Positions 36,085 through 43,786 are shown, counted from the stretch's first letter. The stretch: 57,557 bases of DNA from Oscillospiraceae bacterium (GCA_022799035.1 JAAWNQ010000012.1:1-57557), one strand, 5' to 3'. The notes: a model not told the origin generated them from the letters alone. Program-made: numbers and translations.

Positions 36085-36180
36085 TTTTGCCGCCTCCTCT
36101 GCTGAGGGGTTGAGAGAGACGGCAAAATCAAACCCCTCACAATATGCTCACGGCTTCCCGTGTGCGTTTGTGAGGGGTTT
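36085..36180. other. Two compound stem-loops in a phage intergenic region
   Basis: TTTTGCCG...CGGCAAAA (36085-36127, with an inner CCTC/GAGG stem) is followed by a 13-bp pairing, 36130-36142 with 36168-36180, that encloses CACGG-CTTC-CCGTG. Large fold-back structures between rep and structural genes are where filamentous phages keep packaging signals and complementary-strand origins. Confidence 0.6.
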
Positions 36181-36199
36181 CTCTTTAGGAGGTATTTGT

Positions 36200-36340
36200 A
36201 TGTCTGAAATTCTTACCGTTGAAAATGCTTTGGTGGTGATGTGGTTCAGCGGTTTTATTTTCGCTTGTATCATGTTCTCTTTAGGCGAATTGATTCGCCT
36301 TGCAGGTACATATCTTCTTCGTAAGCTGAAAGAGAAGTAA
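36200..36340 (+). CDS. 46-residue single-span membrane protein
   Basis: Starts at 36200 after TTTAGGAGG. Acidic N-terminus, a hydrophobic helix (VVMWFSGFIFACIMFSLG) and a basic C-terminus (RKLKEK), the charge layout of an inovirus minor or major coat protein. No recognised family. Follows the compound hairpins and precedes a terminator. Confidence 0.65.
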   Translation: MSEILTVENALVVMWFSGFIFACIMFSLGELIRLAGTYLLRKLKEK

Positions 36341-36367
36341 AGCCGGGGCCTCCCGGTCCCGGCTTTA
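36338..36367 (+). terminator. Hairpin after the 46-residue protein
   Basis: TAAAGCCGGG/CCCGGCTTTA (10 bp), starting at the stop codon. Placed between two convergent phage genes. Confidence 0.7.
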
Positions 36368-36372
36368 GTGAT

Positions 36373-36618
36373 CTAATCTATGCCACAAATATTATTATAT
36401 TTTCTTACCCATTCCTGTATAAATCCTGATTCAATCGATTGGTTTCCTGGATTCATTGTGTGAGGATTTTGATGTTGATATATGGTTCCTATGATTTCAT
36501 ATTGTAGCTTTTGAAGTTCAAATTGTTTGTTGGCTTTATCAATTAAAATATAAGATGTGAAAAGGCATATGGCTAAAACAGCGGTTAAAAGACTAATAAC
36601 AGCAATTTTGAATTTCAT
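36373..36618 (-). CDS. Minus-strand membrane-anchored small protein (moron candidate)
   Basis: 81 residues from the ATG at 36618, with AGGAGGGATAAT upstream. One N-terminal hydrophobic segment (IAVISLLTAVLAICLFTSYIL) followed by a soluble tail of about 55 residues. Strongly AT-rich compared with its surroundings and opposite to the structural genes, which suggests an independently acquired cargo gene, for example superinfection immunity. No family recognised. Confidence 0.6.
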   Translation of the reverse strand: MKFKIAVISLLTAVLAICLFTSYILIDKANKQFELQKLQYEIIGTIYQHQNPHTMNPGNQSIESGFIQEWVRKYNNICGID

Positions 36619-36681
36619 GGGATTATCCCTCCTTTGAGGGAAATGTATCACGTGAGTGGTAAAAAATCAAGAGGTGAGACG

Positions 36682-39600
36682 ATGAAAAGGCAAATTTTGA
36701 AACGGCTTTCTGCTTTTGCCTTGGCTATGTTTATTTTTTTTCCTTGTTTAGTCGTTTCTTCTTTTGCGGTTGATCCTGCTACTATTTCCGCTGGACTTGC
36801 AGCAGTTGGAGCAATTAAGGAAGCTACTGATATTTCTGATTCTGTGTCTAATTCCATTATTAATGCCGTTGACTTCACATTTCCACTTTATGACCAGGTA
36901 GATGATGCCAAGCAGTTCTATAATTGTATTTCAAATTTTAATATGAATGGTTGGTTTCGTCGTGCCTTGGTCGATTATCCCGATGTATGGGAAACAGTTA
37001 AAATTTTTTATTCTATGACGATTTCTGATAGTGTGCCGAATAAATATTTGGCGAAACCTAAGCTTGATGAAGCTATGCAGTGTTATCGTCCAGCGATTAA
37101 AAATCCTAATTCGAATTCTTTTCCGGTCAATTATATTTGGTTGGTTGATAAAAATGGGCGTTTTCCATACTGTCCCAAAAGTGTCTATGAAGCTGTATAT
37201 CCTCCGACTGACTCTTTTGGCGGTAACGTTCCCACTCAAGAGATATCCACCTCTCCTACCAGCACAAATAAGTGGAGATATGTTGCGGATGGAGATATAG
37301 ACCTTGCCAGTTTCTCAGTTGTTGGATTAGAAACGCTCTCTAAAGCCGCTCAAGATCTCGGCTTAGGACTTACTGTCCGGGCTGTCAATATAAATGGTAA
37401 GATGGTGAAAAAATATTATATTTATAAGCCTGAAAATGGCGGTGCTTATTTCTGTGACAGCAAAGGTCATCCTTACGCCGCAGATGTAGATAAATCAACT
37501 ACTGCCATAGAAAATAATTGGGGCTTCAATTCGGGTAATGTCACGACGATTGTCGGTGATGGGAACAAGGTTCAACAGGAAGTCAATATTGACGCCAGTA
37601 ATAATACTGCGGACAATTCCCAGCATCTTAGTAATGTAACCAATATTACGGCAGGTAAGTTTTATGTGGTGAATGATGACGGGACAGTTACTGAAAATTA
37701 TATAGATAATCTTTATTATGATAACTCCACAAATACTTATCATGCTGACACCTACAATTATACTTATAATACCACTAACAATTTTTATGAGTTTAATTAT
37801 TACACCTACAATATCCAATATACCTACAACAACACCTACGTAACCTATATCGGCTCCACAGCGGAGTATCAGCCCAAGGAATGGGCCTTGTACTATGAGC
37901 TACCGGATGGCCGGAGCTCGGCGGATCTCACCGAGGAGGATATAGCGGGATTATCCTTCCAGTTCCAGGACATGGTGAATTACAAACGGTCTGCTACGGA
38001 TACGTCCCTCCGGGCCTTGTACCATTTTGACGGAAACGTGGAGGATTCCAGCTATTGGTCTACGCAAGGATCCTTCAACTGGAATAGTGGGGCCTCCATT
38101 ACCTACATGGAGAGCAACGCATTTAATGGAGCCCTGTACCTGGATGAGAAGGCCCACCAGTTCACCATCACTCTGCCGTCCAATATCGGCTCCCAGGATT
38201 TTAGTATACAGTGGCGATACTACCAGAATAGTGCCACCACCACAGAGCACAATGAGAATTACATCACCGTAGGCGGCCAGAAGCTCCTGGGCTGGTCGGA
38301 ACAGTCTCTGTATTCCCTCGGTTCTACCAAACTCTCTACGGGCCTCTCTATAGGTACATGGCAGGAGCTGGCCTTGGTCCGGAATGGCAGCACACTGTAC
38401 ATATATCATAATGGCGTAAGAGTGGCCTCGGCCTCCATGCCTAAAATTCTGAATAATAAGATCGTGTTCTATCTGGGAGCAAATAGTCGGGCTTACTCCA
38501 TGTTGGACGAGCTCCGGGTGGTGAATTTCGCTATAGCCAAAGGAGGAGCTTCATACACCCCCACTGCCGTGCCCTATGATACCAATAATGTTTTGGTGCT
38601 CCCAGGCGGTTCCTTTCCGGTGGCAGATGAATATTACAAATGGGATACTACGATAAAGCCTGTATTTTCATTGAACTGTGAGAATTTATTGAATTTCCCG
38701 GAGCCTTTTAGGGTGGATTCTTCTGTCGGCTATGGTTCTGCTGAATGGCAAAAAACAGAAATTTCCGTAGGCGATATCCTTTTGGCTTACGATCCTAATG
38801 TATCCTCAGATGGAAATATTTTGACCTTTCAGGCCAATTCTACCCCTTGGGGCAGTAATTATGGCAGTTATATTGAACACGTCCGCTTTTTGCGGGATAA
38901 GTCTAAAGGTCCTTCCGCAGCAGTGGTTTTGGGTGTAAAGGTAGGTAAACATAGTGAGGTTCCATTTAGCGGAACTTATACATTGACAGTAGTCGGAGAT
39001 GATCTGACTCGTTATTCAATTCCTCTTTCATCTACGGGACTAAAATCCGGAACAGTTACAGCTTCATTTGATTTTGGGGATTTGATTTTCCGACAATATT
39101 GCTTAAATGACGATGACGATATTTCTTGGGGCAGCGTGGCCCTTCTTGTTTTTAAGCTAAAGGCGAATGCTTCTTTGGGGATCCGGTATATTGAGATCGT
39201 TCCCGGAACTAAAGCCAATACAGGTCACGAGTTTGTCTCCTGTATCTATGATTCCACGGAATTAAAAGCCAATACCGCCGCGATCCAGTCCACCATTCCG
39301 GTAAAGGGATATACCGTTGGCGGTGTTCGCCCTACCTTTCCGGAGCGTGGCGATGTTTGGATGCCTGCGGAGGGCTCCCGGATCTCCGGGGTGTATATCT
39401 ACAATGGACAAGCCTGGGAGGAGACCAACGCCCGGTATTGGACCGGGAAACGCTGGATCCCCATTTATGCCTTTGACCTGGTGACCCTTCAGGACATGTG
39501 GGACGTATCCAGTTCCACAGGAGATGAGATCACCCCGTCTATCACAAGTGAGTATGGTTTTTGGAACTGGTGGAAAAACGCCTGGAATGATTTTACTGCA

Positions 39601-39897
39601 AAATTGTTCCCGGCCTTGGGCACAGGTTCCGGTGGTGGCGGCTCTGGCCCAGGTTCTGGCTCTGGGACTATTCCGGATAGCTCCCTTCCGGGAGAGCCGG
39701 GAGAAGGAGAGGATGATGGTTGGTCCGTCTTTGACCTTCTGATAGCCCTAAAGGACGGTGCATGGGCCATTGTGACCGGAACTGTAAAGACTGCCTTTGG
39801 CGGTATCAAGGGTGTTGTCGGCGTGGTAACAGACATAGGCGGCTTTTTTACCTCGATTGGAGAAGTTACAGATACCATCAAGGATTTTGGAGGATAG
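36682..39897 (+). CDS. Large pIII-like spike/adsorption protein with LamG domain
   Basis: 1071 residues from the ATG at 36682 (GAGGTGAG upstream). Signal peptide 1-~29 ending SSFA. A Tyr/Asn/Thr-rich stretch lies at about 336-393. A concanavalin-A/LamG-like jelly-roll domain (ALYHFDGNVEDSS, ending MLDELRVVNFA) spans about 442-625. A Gly/Ser-rich linker occurs near 978-996 (GSGGGGSGPGSGSG) and a hydrophobic C-terminal segment follows. Signal, glycine linker and C-terminal anchor mirror the adsorption protein pIII of filamentous phages. The lectin-like domain suggests binding to a host glycan. Codon use switches along the gene, hinting at domain exchange. Confidence 0.8.
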   Translation: MKRQILKRLSAFALAMFIFFPCLVVSSFAVDPATISAGLAAVGAIKEATDISDSVSNSIINAVDFTFPLYDQVDDAKQFYNCISNFNMNGWFRRALVDYPDVWETVKIFYSMTISDSVPNKYLAKPKLDEAMQCYRPAIKNPNSNSFPVNYIWLVDKNGRFPYCPKSVYEAVYPPTDSFGGNVPTQEISTSPTSTNKWRYVADGDIDLASFSVVGLETLSKAAQDLGLGLTVRAVNINGKMVKKYYIYKPENGGAYFCDSKGHPYAADVDKSTTAIENNWGFNSGNVTTIVGDGNKVQQEVNIDASNNTADNSQHLSNVTNITAGKFYVVNDDGTVTENYIDNLYYDNSTNTYHADTYNYTYNTTNNFYEFNYYTYNIQYTYNNTYVTYIGSTAEYQPKEWALYYELPDGRSSADLTEEDIAGLSFQFQDMVNYKRSATDTSLRALYHFDGNVEDSSYWSTQGSFNWNSGASITYMESNAFNGALYLDEKAHQFTITLPSNIGSQDFSIQWRYYQNSATTTEHNENYITVGGQKLLGWSEQSLYSLGSTKLSTGLSIGTWQELALVRNGSTLYIYHNGVRVASASMPKILNNKIVFYLGANSRAYSMLDELRVVNFAIAKGGASYTPTAVPYDTNNVLVLPGGSFPVADEYYKWDTTIKPVFSLNCENLLNFPEPFRVDSSVGYGSAEWQKTEISVGDILLAYDPNVSSDGNILTFQANSTPWGSNYGSYIEHVRFLRDKSKGPSAAVVLGVKVGKHSEVPFSGTYTLTVVGDDLTRYSIPLSSTGLKSGTVTASFDFGDLIFRQYCLNDDDDISWGSVALLVFKLKANASLGIRYIEIVPGTKANTGHEFVSCIYDSTELKANTAAIQSTIPVKGYTVGGVRPTFPERGDVWMPAEGSRISGVYIYNGQAWEETNARYWTGKRWIPIYAFDLVTLQDMWDVSSSTGDEITPSITSEYGFWNWWKNAWNDFTAKLFPALGTGSGGGGSGPGSGSGTIPDSSLPGEPGEGEDDGWSVFDLLIALKDGAWAIVTGTVKTAFGGIKGVVGVVTDIGGFFTSIGEVTDTIKDFGG

Positions 39898-39900
39898 CTT

Positions 39901-40116
39901 ATGCCAACATTAGGTGGATTTGTCGATCTGGTCCTCGGTATTGGAGACAGTATTGCGGAATGGGTCACCTTTACCTTTGCCGGGGATACCGTTACAGCCG
40001 TTCTCTCCTATCTCCGTGTGTTTATCAGCTACCTTCCCCGGCCCATTTTAGACCTTGGTCTTGCCGCCTTTGGCGGTACGGTCCTTATCTCTATCCTGCG
40101 TAGTATCGGGAGGTAA
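39901..40116 (+). CDS. 71-residue hydrophobic phage protein
   Basis: Starts 3 bp after the spike gene; its Shine-Dalgarno (GGAGGA) lies in the spike's last codons, so translation is coupled. Two hydrophobic stretches (about 15-45 and 50-68) and a basic end. By position it may be a pVI- or pVII/pIX-like minor coat protein that caps the filament with the spike. Sequence family not recognised. Confidence 0.65.
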   Translation: MPTLGGFVDLVLGIGDSIAEWVTFTFAGDTVTAVLSYLRVFISYLPRPILDLGLAAFGGTVLISILRSIGR

Positions 40117-40120
40117 TTCT

Positions 40121-40261
40121 ATGATTAGCGCTATCAATTCTCTATTCGTCTGGCTTCCTCCTTCTATGCGCCTGATCGCCGCTGGTGCTGTCGCTATCTT
40201 TTTTCTACTTACTATTCTTCGGCTCTGGGCCTTTATCAAGGACCTGATCCCGTTTCTATAA
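40121..40261 (+). CDS. 46-residue membrane protein
   Basis: ATG at 40121 preceded by GGGAGG. A single hydrophobic helix (LIAAGAVAIFFLLTILRLWAFI). Part of the tightly packed morphogenesis operon between the spike and the coat-protein candidates. Probable minor structural or assembly protein. Confidence 0.6.
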   Translation: MISAINSLFVWLPPSMRLIAAGAVAIFFLLTILRLWAFIKDLIPFL

Positions 40262-40273
40262 GGAGGCGGCGAT

Positions 40274-40519
40274 ATGGAAGTATTGGATTGTATCAAGTTT
40301 CTCCTTGCCCAGTCTTGGAACGCTCTGTGTAGTATCACGGTTCCCGGCTTCAAGTTCTCCTTTGCCACCCTGTTTATAGGTCTGTTCCTTGCGGACTTAG
40401 GGCTCCGCTTCCTCGGTATGATTCTCGGTGGTGTCGGATTTGGCCATGAAGATATTGTCCGTGGTGAGGATTCTGGCCTTTTGAAACGGAAGGATAAGCC
40501 CCGCAAAATTGGATTTTAA
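40274..40519 (+). CDS. 81-residue phage membrane protein
   Basis: Preceded by AAGGAGGCGG. Hydrophobic core at about 28-55 and a basic C-terminal tail (KRKDKPRKIGF) that could contact DNA or the membrane. No family recognised. Member of the structural operon. Confidence 0.65.
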   Translation: MEVLDCIKFLLAQSWNALCSITVPGFKFSFATLFIGLFLADLGLRFLGMILGGVGFGHEDIVRGEDSGLLKRKDKPRKIGF

Positions 40520-40530
40520 GAGAGGCTGAA

Positions 40531-40737
40531 ATGAAAGATTTAATTGTTTCTATCTTCGGCTCCTATGAGCCCGTTATGACAACGGAAGTTCATCTTGTAG
40601 GTGATACCCTGGAGGAGCTCCAGGTGGTCGCTTCCGGTATGGCTGGAGTGGATTGGGCGTGGCTGGCTGGCGCTGTCCTGTTTGCTATTGTCCTTTATTC
40701 CTTCTTCCGTCTTGTGGGGGTGTTGCTCCGTGGCTGA
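40531..40737 (+). CDS. 68-residue coat-like membrane protein
   Basis: Acidic and polar N-terminal half, then a hydrophobic helix (WAWLAGAVLFAIVLYSFFRLVGVLL) and a terminal Arg, the pattern of a filamentous-phage coat protein. Preceded by GAGAGG. Family not recognised. Confidence 0.62.
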   Translation: MKDLIVSIFGSYEPVMTTEVHLVGDTLEELQVVASGMAGVDWAWLAGAVLFAIVLYSFFRLVGVLLRG

Positions 40738-40738
40738 A

Positions 40739-40873
40739 ATGATAACTTTTTGCACGGCTATGCTTAACGCCTTAGCGGAGTTTCTTCAAACGCCCCCGGT
40801 GTTTTACCTGTTTAGCTTGGTCTGCTTTTGCTTTGTGGTAAAGGCTTTCCTTATGCTCATGGGAAGGAGGTGA
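40739..40873 (+). CDS. 44-residue membrane protein
   Basis: Starts at the ATG at 40739, just past the previous stop. A GTG at 40730 overlapping that stop is an alternative start. One or two hydrophobic helices (VFYLFSLVCFCFVVKAFLML) and a basic end (GRR). Likely small structural protein of the filament. Confidence 0.55.
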   Translation: MITFCTAMLNALAEFLQTPPVFYLFSLVCFCFVVKAFLMLMGRR

Positions 40874-40878
40874 GATAA

Positions 40879-41076
40879 ATGGGCGAAACTGCAACTACTA
40901 CCATCGCCACCTTGTTGTCCTCCATCGGCACCGTATTTACTACGGTTATTGGCTGGGCTGGTAAGGTCGGCGAGACCGTCGTTGGTACTCCGGTACTTCT
41001 GCTCTTCTGTGTCGGCGTTCCTCTGTGCGGCCTGGGCGTCGGGTTCTTTACCCGTCTGCTCCGTACCCGTGGCTGA
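40879..41076 (+). CDS. Major coat protein candidate 1
   Basis: 65 residues with a strong Shine-Dalgarno (AAGGAGGTGAG). The C-terminal 45 residues match candidate 2 at 39 of 45 positions. Long hydrophobic helix (TPVLLLFCVGVPLCGLGVGFF) and a basic tail (RLLRTRG), the layout of a pVIII-like subunit whose basic end faces DNA. No clear cleavable signal peptide. Confidence 0.7.
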   Translation: MGETATTTIATLLSSIGTVFTTVIGWAGKVGETVVGTPVLLLFCVGVPLCGLGVGFFTRLLRTRG

Positions 41077-41125
41077 TCTGACTGTCACCATTACATGAGA
41101 TTACGAATGAAAGGAGATTTGCGCT

Positions 41126-41299
41126 ATGGATGCTTTGCTTACCGCTGTTGGCGACGTGTTTACCGCTGTCATTGGCTGGGCTGGTACGGTCGGTACGACT
41201 GTGGTCAATACCCCCGTTCTGCTGCTGATGTGTGTGGGCGTTCCCCTGTGTGGTCTGGGCGTTGGGTTCTTTACCCGCCTGCTCCATACCCGTGGCTGA
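41126..41299 (+). CDS. Major coat protein candidate 2 (tandem duplicate)
   Basis: 57 residues from the ATG at 41126 (AAAGGAG upstream), missed by size cut-offs. Its C-terminal 45 residues differ from candidate 1 at only six positions; the N-terminus is shorter and diverged. Followed directly by the strongest terminator of the operon, as is usual after the highly expressed coat gene of filamentous phages. Confidence 0.72.
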   Translation: MDALLTAVGDVFTAVIGWAGTVGTTVVNTPVLLLMCVGVPLCGLGVGFFTRLLHTRG

Positions 41300-41308
41300 T
41301 GAAAAACA

Positions 41309-41343
41309 AAGCCCGGCCCCATGCCTTGGCAGGGGCCGGGCTT
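41309..41343 (+). terminator. Terminator after the coat-protein genes
   Basis: 12-bp stem AAGCCCGGCCCC/GGGGCCGGGCTT with an inner TGCC/GGCA pairing, so the hairpin is almost fully paired. Only a short T run, so some read-through into the Zot gene is likely. Confidence 0.8.
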
Positions 41344-41368
41344 CCCTATAAGAAAGGATTGTATCAAT

Positions 41369-42070
41369 ATGGGTTATGTCTGTCTCATTCTGCTTGTGGC
41401 TCTCCCCACGGTCTTTAATTTGGCTACTCGGAAATATCTAAATCCCTATAAGCTTTACCTTGTTTTTGGTAAGAAAGGCTCCGGGAAGACTTCCTATCTT
41501 GTAAAGTTGGCCCGGAAGTATATGAAACGGGGCTGGATCATCTACACCAACATAGAGGAGCTTTACATACCAGGTGTTCGTCATTTCAATATTCAGCACT
41601 TAGGAGACTTTGTTCCAGAGGCTCATTCTTTACTCCTGCTGGATGAGGTGGGCATGATTTGGGATAACCGGGATTACAAGCTTTTCAAGCCGCAGGTCCG
41701 GGATTTCTTCAAGCTCCAAAGACATTATCATGTTTTGGTGTATATGGCCTCCCAGACCTTTGACGTAGACAAGAAGCTCCGGGATCTCTGTGATGGTATG
41801 TTCCTCCACTCCAATGTCCTGCGTGTTTTTTCTCTCGGTAAACGCATTACCCGCAAGATCATTATCACCGAGGCCGTAGGCGACGCTGAATCCCGTATAT
41901 CTGAAAATCTGGTCATCTGCCCCTTCTGGGACTGGACTTTGACCTATATCCCCAAGTATGCCAAATTCTTTGATAGTCATGCTGTCCCGGACAAGCCCTA
42001 TTTGGAGTACATGGAGGATGGAGTGGATGATCCGCCTCCGGAAGAAGGTGATTCCCTTGCCGACACTTAG
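41369..42070 (+). CDS. Zot/pI-like phage assembly ATPase
   Basis: 233 residues from the ATG at 41369 (AGAAAGGA upstream). Membrane helix at about 3-18, Walker A GKKGSGKT at 34-41, Walker B LLLLDEVG at 88-95, then a MASQTFDVD sensor-like block. Zot/pI proteins drive extrusion of filamentous phages through the membrane. The helix is N-terminal here, whereas the well-known pI has its helix after the ATPase. No separate secretin accompanies it. Confidence 0.9.
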   Translation: MGYVCLILLVALPTVFNLATRKYLNPYKLYLVFGKKGSGKTSYLVKLARKYMKRGWIIYTNIEELYIPGVRHFNIQHLGDFVPEAHSLLLLDEVGMIWDNRDYKLFKPQVRDFFKLQRHYHVLVYMASQTFDVDKKLRDLCDGMFLHSNVLRVFSLGKRITRKIIITEAVGDAESRISENLVICPFWDWTLTYIPKYAKFFDSHAVPDKPYLEYMEDGVDDPPPEEGDSLADT

Positions 42071-42164
42071 CCTTGTGCTTTTTATAGCCCTGTGCCTTAC
42101 TGTGGCTATGCTCCCTCTCATAGTCCCGGTGTCCATCCTTCTGTCTCGTTTCTGGCTCTCCTGA
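42027..42164 (+). CDS. 45-residue membrane protein overlapping the Zot gene
   Basis: Starts inside the 3' end of the Zot gene in another frame. Basic N-terminus (MIRLRKKV) then a long hydrophobic helix (LSLVLFIALCLTVAMLPLIVPVSILL). It could be a pXI-like assembly partner. The weak start context keeps confidence low. Confidence 0.45.
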   Translation: MIRLRKKVIPLPTLSLVLFIALCLTVAMLPLIVPVSILLSRFWLS

Positions 42165-42229
42165 CGGCTCATTGTAACCCGAATACTCCCGCCCCTATCC
42201 TCGGATACCCCCGTCCCTGTTCTCCTGAG

Positions 42230-42276
42230 TTTTTACCCCCGGCAAAAAGATACCCCCACCGGATACCCGGTGGGGG
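42230..42276 (-). terminator. Terminator of the minus-strand accessory operon
   Basis: On the minus strand CCCCCACCGG/CCGGTGGGGG (10 bp, 4-nt loop) then TATCTTTTT. The outer TTTTTACCCCCGGCAAAAA part resembles the terminator module at 35792-35842. Confidence 0.8.
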
Positions 42277-42285
42277 ATTGTGCTA

Positions 42286-42438
42286 TTATTCGTTGGTAAG
42301 ATATTTGTCATAAAGTTCGGCAAGTTCTTCATCGGTGGTGCAGTAGCAAGTTTTGTGCCATAGGAGTTCGGCTATTTCGGACCCCCAGTTTTTGTCTATA
42401 TATTTATCAAGATAATCAATTTTTTCTTTTGTTGTCAT
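42286..42438 (-). CDS. 50-residue acidic protein
   Basis: ATG at 42438 preceded by GGAGGTGATAC. Acidic and helical (MTTKEKIDYLDKYIDKNWGS), with HKTCYC in the middle. Last gene of a five-gene minus-strand unit inside the provirus. No family recognised. Confidence 0.6.
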   Translation of the reverse strand: MTTKEKIDYLDKYIDKNWGSEIAELLWHKTCYCTTDEELAELYDKYLTNE

Positions 42439-42450
42439 TTGTATCACCTC

Positions 42451-42648
42451 CTATGTATTGGTGTACCCATTCCGTTTGAGCCACGCCTCCGCCTGGTAGC
42501 ATTGGACGAATGTCCGGCTTTTCAGTTTCTGCCCATCCCGGCCCCGGAGCACCTGCCCGGAGGCGGCAATGATCATGTATCTTTCTCTTCCGTGCTTGGT
42601 CACGCAGTTGTAGTAGACGGCTTCCCCGGCCTCATTGGTCAGTCTCAT
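42451..42648 (-). CDS. 65-residue hypothetical phage protein
   Basis: Soluble, mixed-charge protein with AVYYNCVTKHGRERYMIIAA and a C-terminal helix (CYQAEAWLKRNGY). Its start overlaps the end of the upstream gene by 17 bp. Its look (two short strands then a helix) resembles small phage accessory or DNA-contact proteins. No family assigned. Confidence 0.6.
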   Translation of the reverse strand: MRLTNEAGEAVYYNCVTKHGRERYMIIAASGQVLRGRDGQKLKSRTFVQCYQAEAWLKRNGYTNT

Positions 42649-42895
42649 TTTTTGCCTCCTCCTGTAGCTTTCTTTCTGCCGTTGCTATAAATCCCTTGAG
42701 GTCTTTTATTCTTTGTTCATAGGCATCAAGTTTCTTTTTTGCTTCGTTGTATTGCCATAGGAGAAATCTTCCTTTTTCGCTGTCTTCCTTTTGATTTAGT
42801 TCTTTCTTCGCTTTTTCAATATTCTCTTTAATATCCCCTCTGTAGGTGTACATGGTGTATCCACGCTTTTTGTCGTGTTTAGCTGTAAAGCTCAT
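42632..42895 (-). CDS. 87-residue coiled-coil protein
   Basis: Highly charged and helical; heptad-like spacing from about residue 22 to 83 (NIEKAKKELNQKEDSEKG, KKKLDAYEQRIKDLKG). Start overlaps the upstream stop as ATGA, so the two genes are translationally coupled. No function recognised. Confidence 0.6.
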   Translation of the reverse strand: MSFTAKHDKKRGYTMYTYRGDIKENIEKAKKELNQKEDSEKGRFLLWQYNEAKKKLDAYEQRIKDLKGFIATAERKLQEEAKNETDQ

Positions 42896-43065
42896 CTCTC
42901 TGCCTCCTCGATTTCATCCATGGCGTCCCTGTAGCTGTCTGCCGTGCTCCAGAATTCACCGTCCCGATATACTGCGTAGATACTGGCTCTTTTTATCCCG
43001 ATTCGGCGGGTTATGGTCCACTCGTGGCCATTCCTCTGGATGGTGTCAATAACAATTCCTTTCAT
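42892..43065 (-). CDS. 57-residue hypothetical protein
   Basis: ATG at 43065 with GGAGGAACAG upstream. Begins MKGIVIDTIQRNGHEWTITR, a short beta-rich start followed by a helix (YRDAMDEIEEAER). Overlaps the next gene by 4 bp. No family recognised. Confidence 0.58.
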   Translation of the reverse strand: MKGIVIDTIQRNGHEWTITRRIGIKRASIYAVYRDGEFWSTADSYRDAMDEIEEAER

Positions 43066-43081
43066 AGTTTCTGTTCCTCCT

Positions 43082-43315
43082 TTACTCCGGTCGGCTTGTC
43101 ATTCCAATAAACTCCCAGCCGTTCTTTACCCAACGGTCAATTTCATGTAGTATGTCATAGTGTAAAAAGCATGGATCGCCATGTGGGTCTTTAGTGCTGT
43201 TTTGGAACCTGCAAGCTATCGCCATTCCCCATTTTTCATCGTGTCCCTGTGCCCATACCTCCATACTGTCTGTTTCTCCGACATAGCAGTAGGCCACCTT
43301 CAGCTTTTTCTTCAT
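43082..43315 (-). CDS. 77-residue hypothetical protein, first gene of the accessory operon
   Basis: ATG at 43315 preceded by GGAGGAAACGAC. Basic N-terminus, then mixed polar sequence with several Trp and Cys residues (MEVWAQGHDEKWGMAIACRF, IDRWVKNGWEF). Its promoter must lie in the structured region 43330-43900. Function unknown. Confidence 0.6.
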   Translation of the reverse strand: MKKKLKVAYCYVGETDSMEVWAQGHDEKWGMAIACRFQNSTKDPHGDPCFLHYDILHEIDRWVKNGWEFIGMTSRPE

Positions 43316-43410
43316 GTCGTTTCCTCCTATGTTTTGTACTACCTATCCCCAGCGATAGCGCAAGAACCAGTTCCGTTGACCGCCCGTGTGCGGCCCCTCG
43401 GCCCTGAGCT

Positions 43411-43441
43411 CCCGCACCGGCTCGGCTGGTTCCGGTGCGGG
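43411..43441. other. Stem-loop CCCGCACCGG/CCGGTGCGGG
   Basis: Perfect 10-bp stem with an 11-nt loop in the large non-coding region 43316-43913, next to the bigger structure at 43447-43598. Confidence 0.65.
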
Positions 43442-43446
43442 TTGCC

Positions 43447-43598
43447 TATACCATAGCCGACATGGTTCTTGCAAGAGTCCAAGCGGTAAAAAATTTAATC
43501 CTTACGAAATCAAGCCCCCTGTCCGCAGACAGGGGGCTATGATTGCGTTGGTAATAAATTTTTACTGCCTCTTGCAAGGTTCTGACGGCTATGGTATA
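43447..43598. repeat. 152-bp imperfect inverted repeat (giant hairpin 1)
   Basis: Outer arms TATACCATAGCCG and CGGCTATGGTATA pair perfectly; further in, TTGCAAGAG and a TAAAAA/ATTTA block pair, and the tip is a perfect 11-bp hairpin AGCCCCCTGTC/GACAGGGGGCT (43513-43538). No gene is supported here. As single-stranded DNA this would form a long rod, the shape of a packaging signal or complementary-strand origin. Confidence 0.72.
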
Positions 43599-43786
43599 AC
43601 CCGCCGCATACCGGAACAAGCCGTGACGGCGTGGGAGCGCCCATTTCAATGCCCTTGACCGCTACCCACCCATAGCATGGAAGTATGTAAAACAGCGTAA
43701 GCGCAAGAATTGCCCCTCGTTTGCTGTCCTTCATTTTAATGCTTTTGACCGCTATTTACTCTGTCTTGTTTTCCTCTCACGCAAAA

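Noticed and set aside
35789..36199. N-terminal part of a 183-residue frame ahead of the 46-residue protein
   Set aside because: It crosses the peptide gene, its promoter and several stem-loops; the real start at 36200 has its own TTTAGGAGG.
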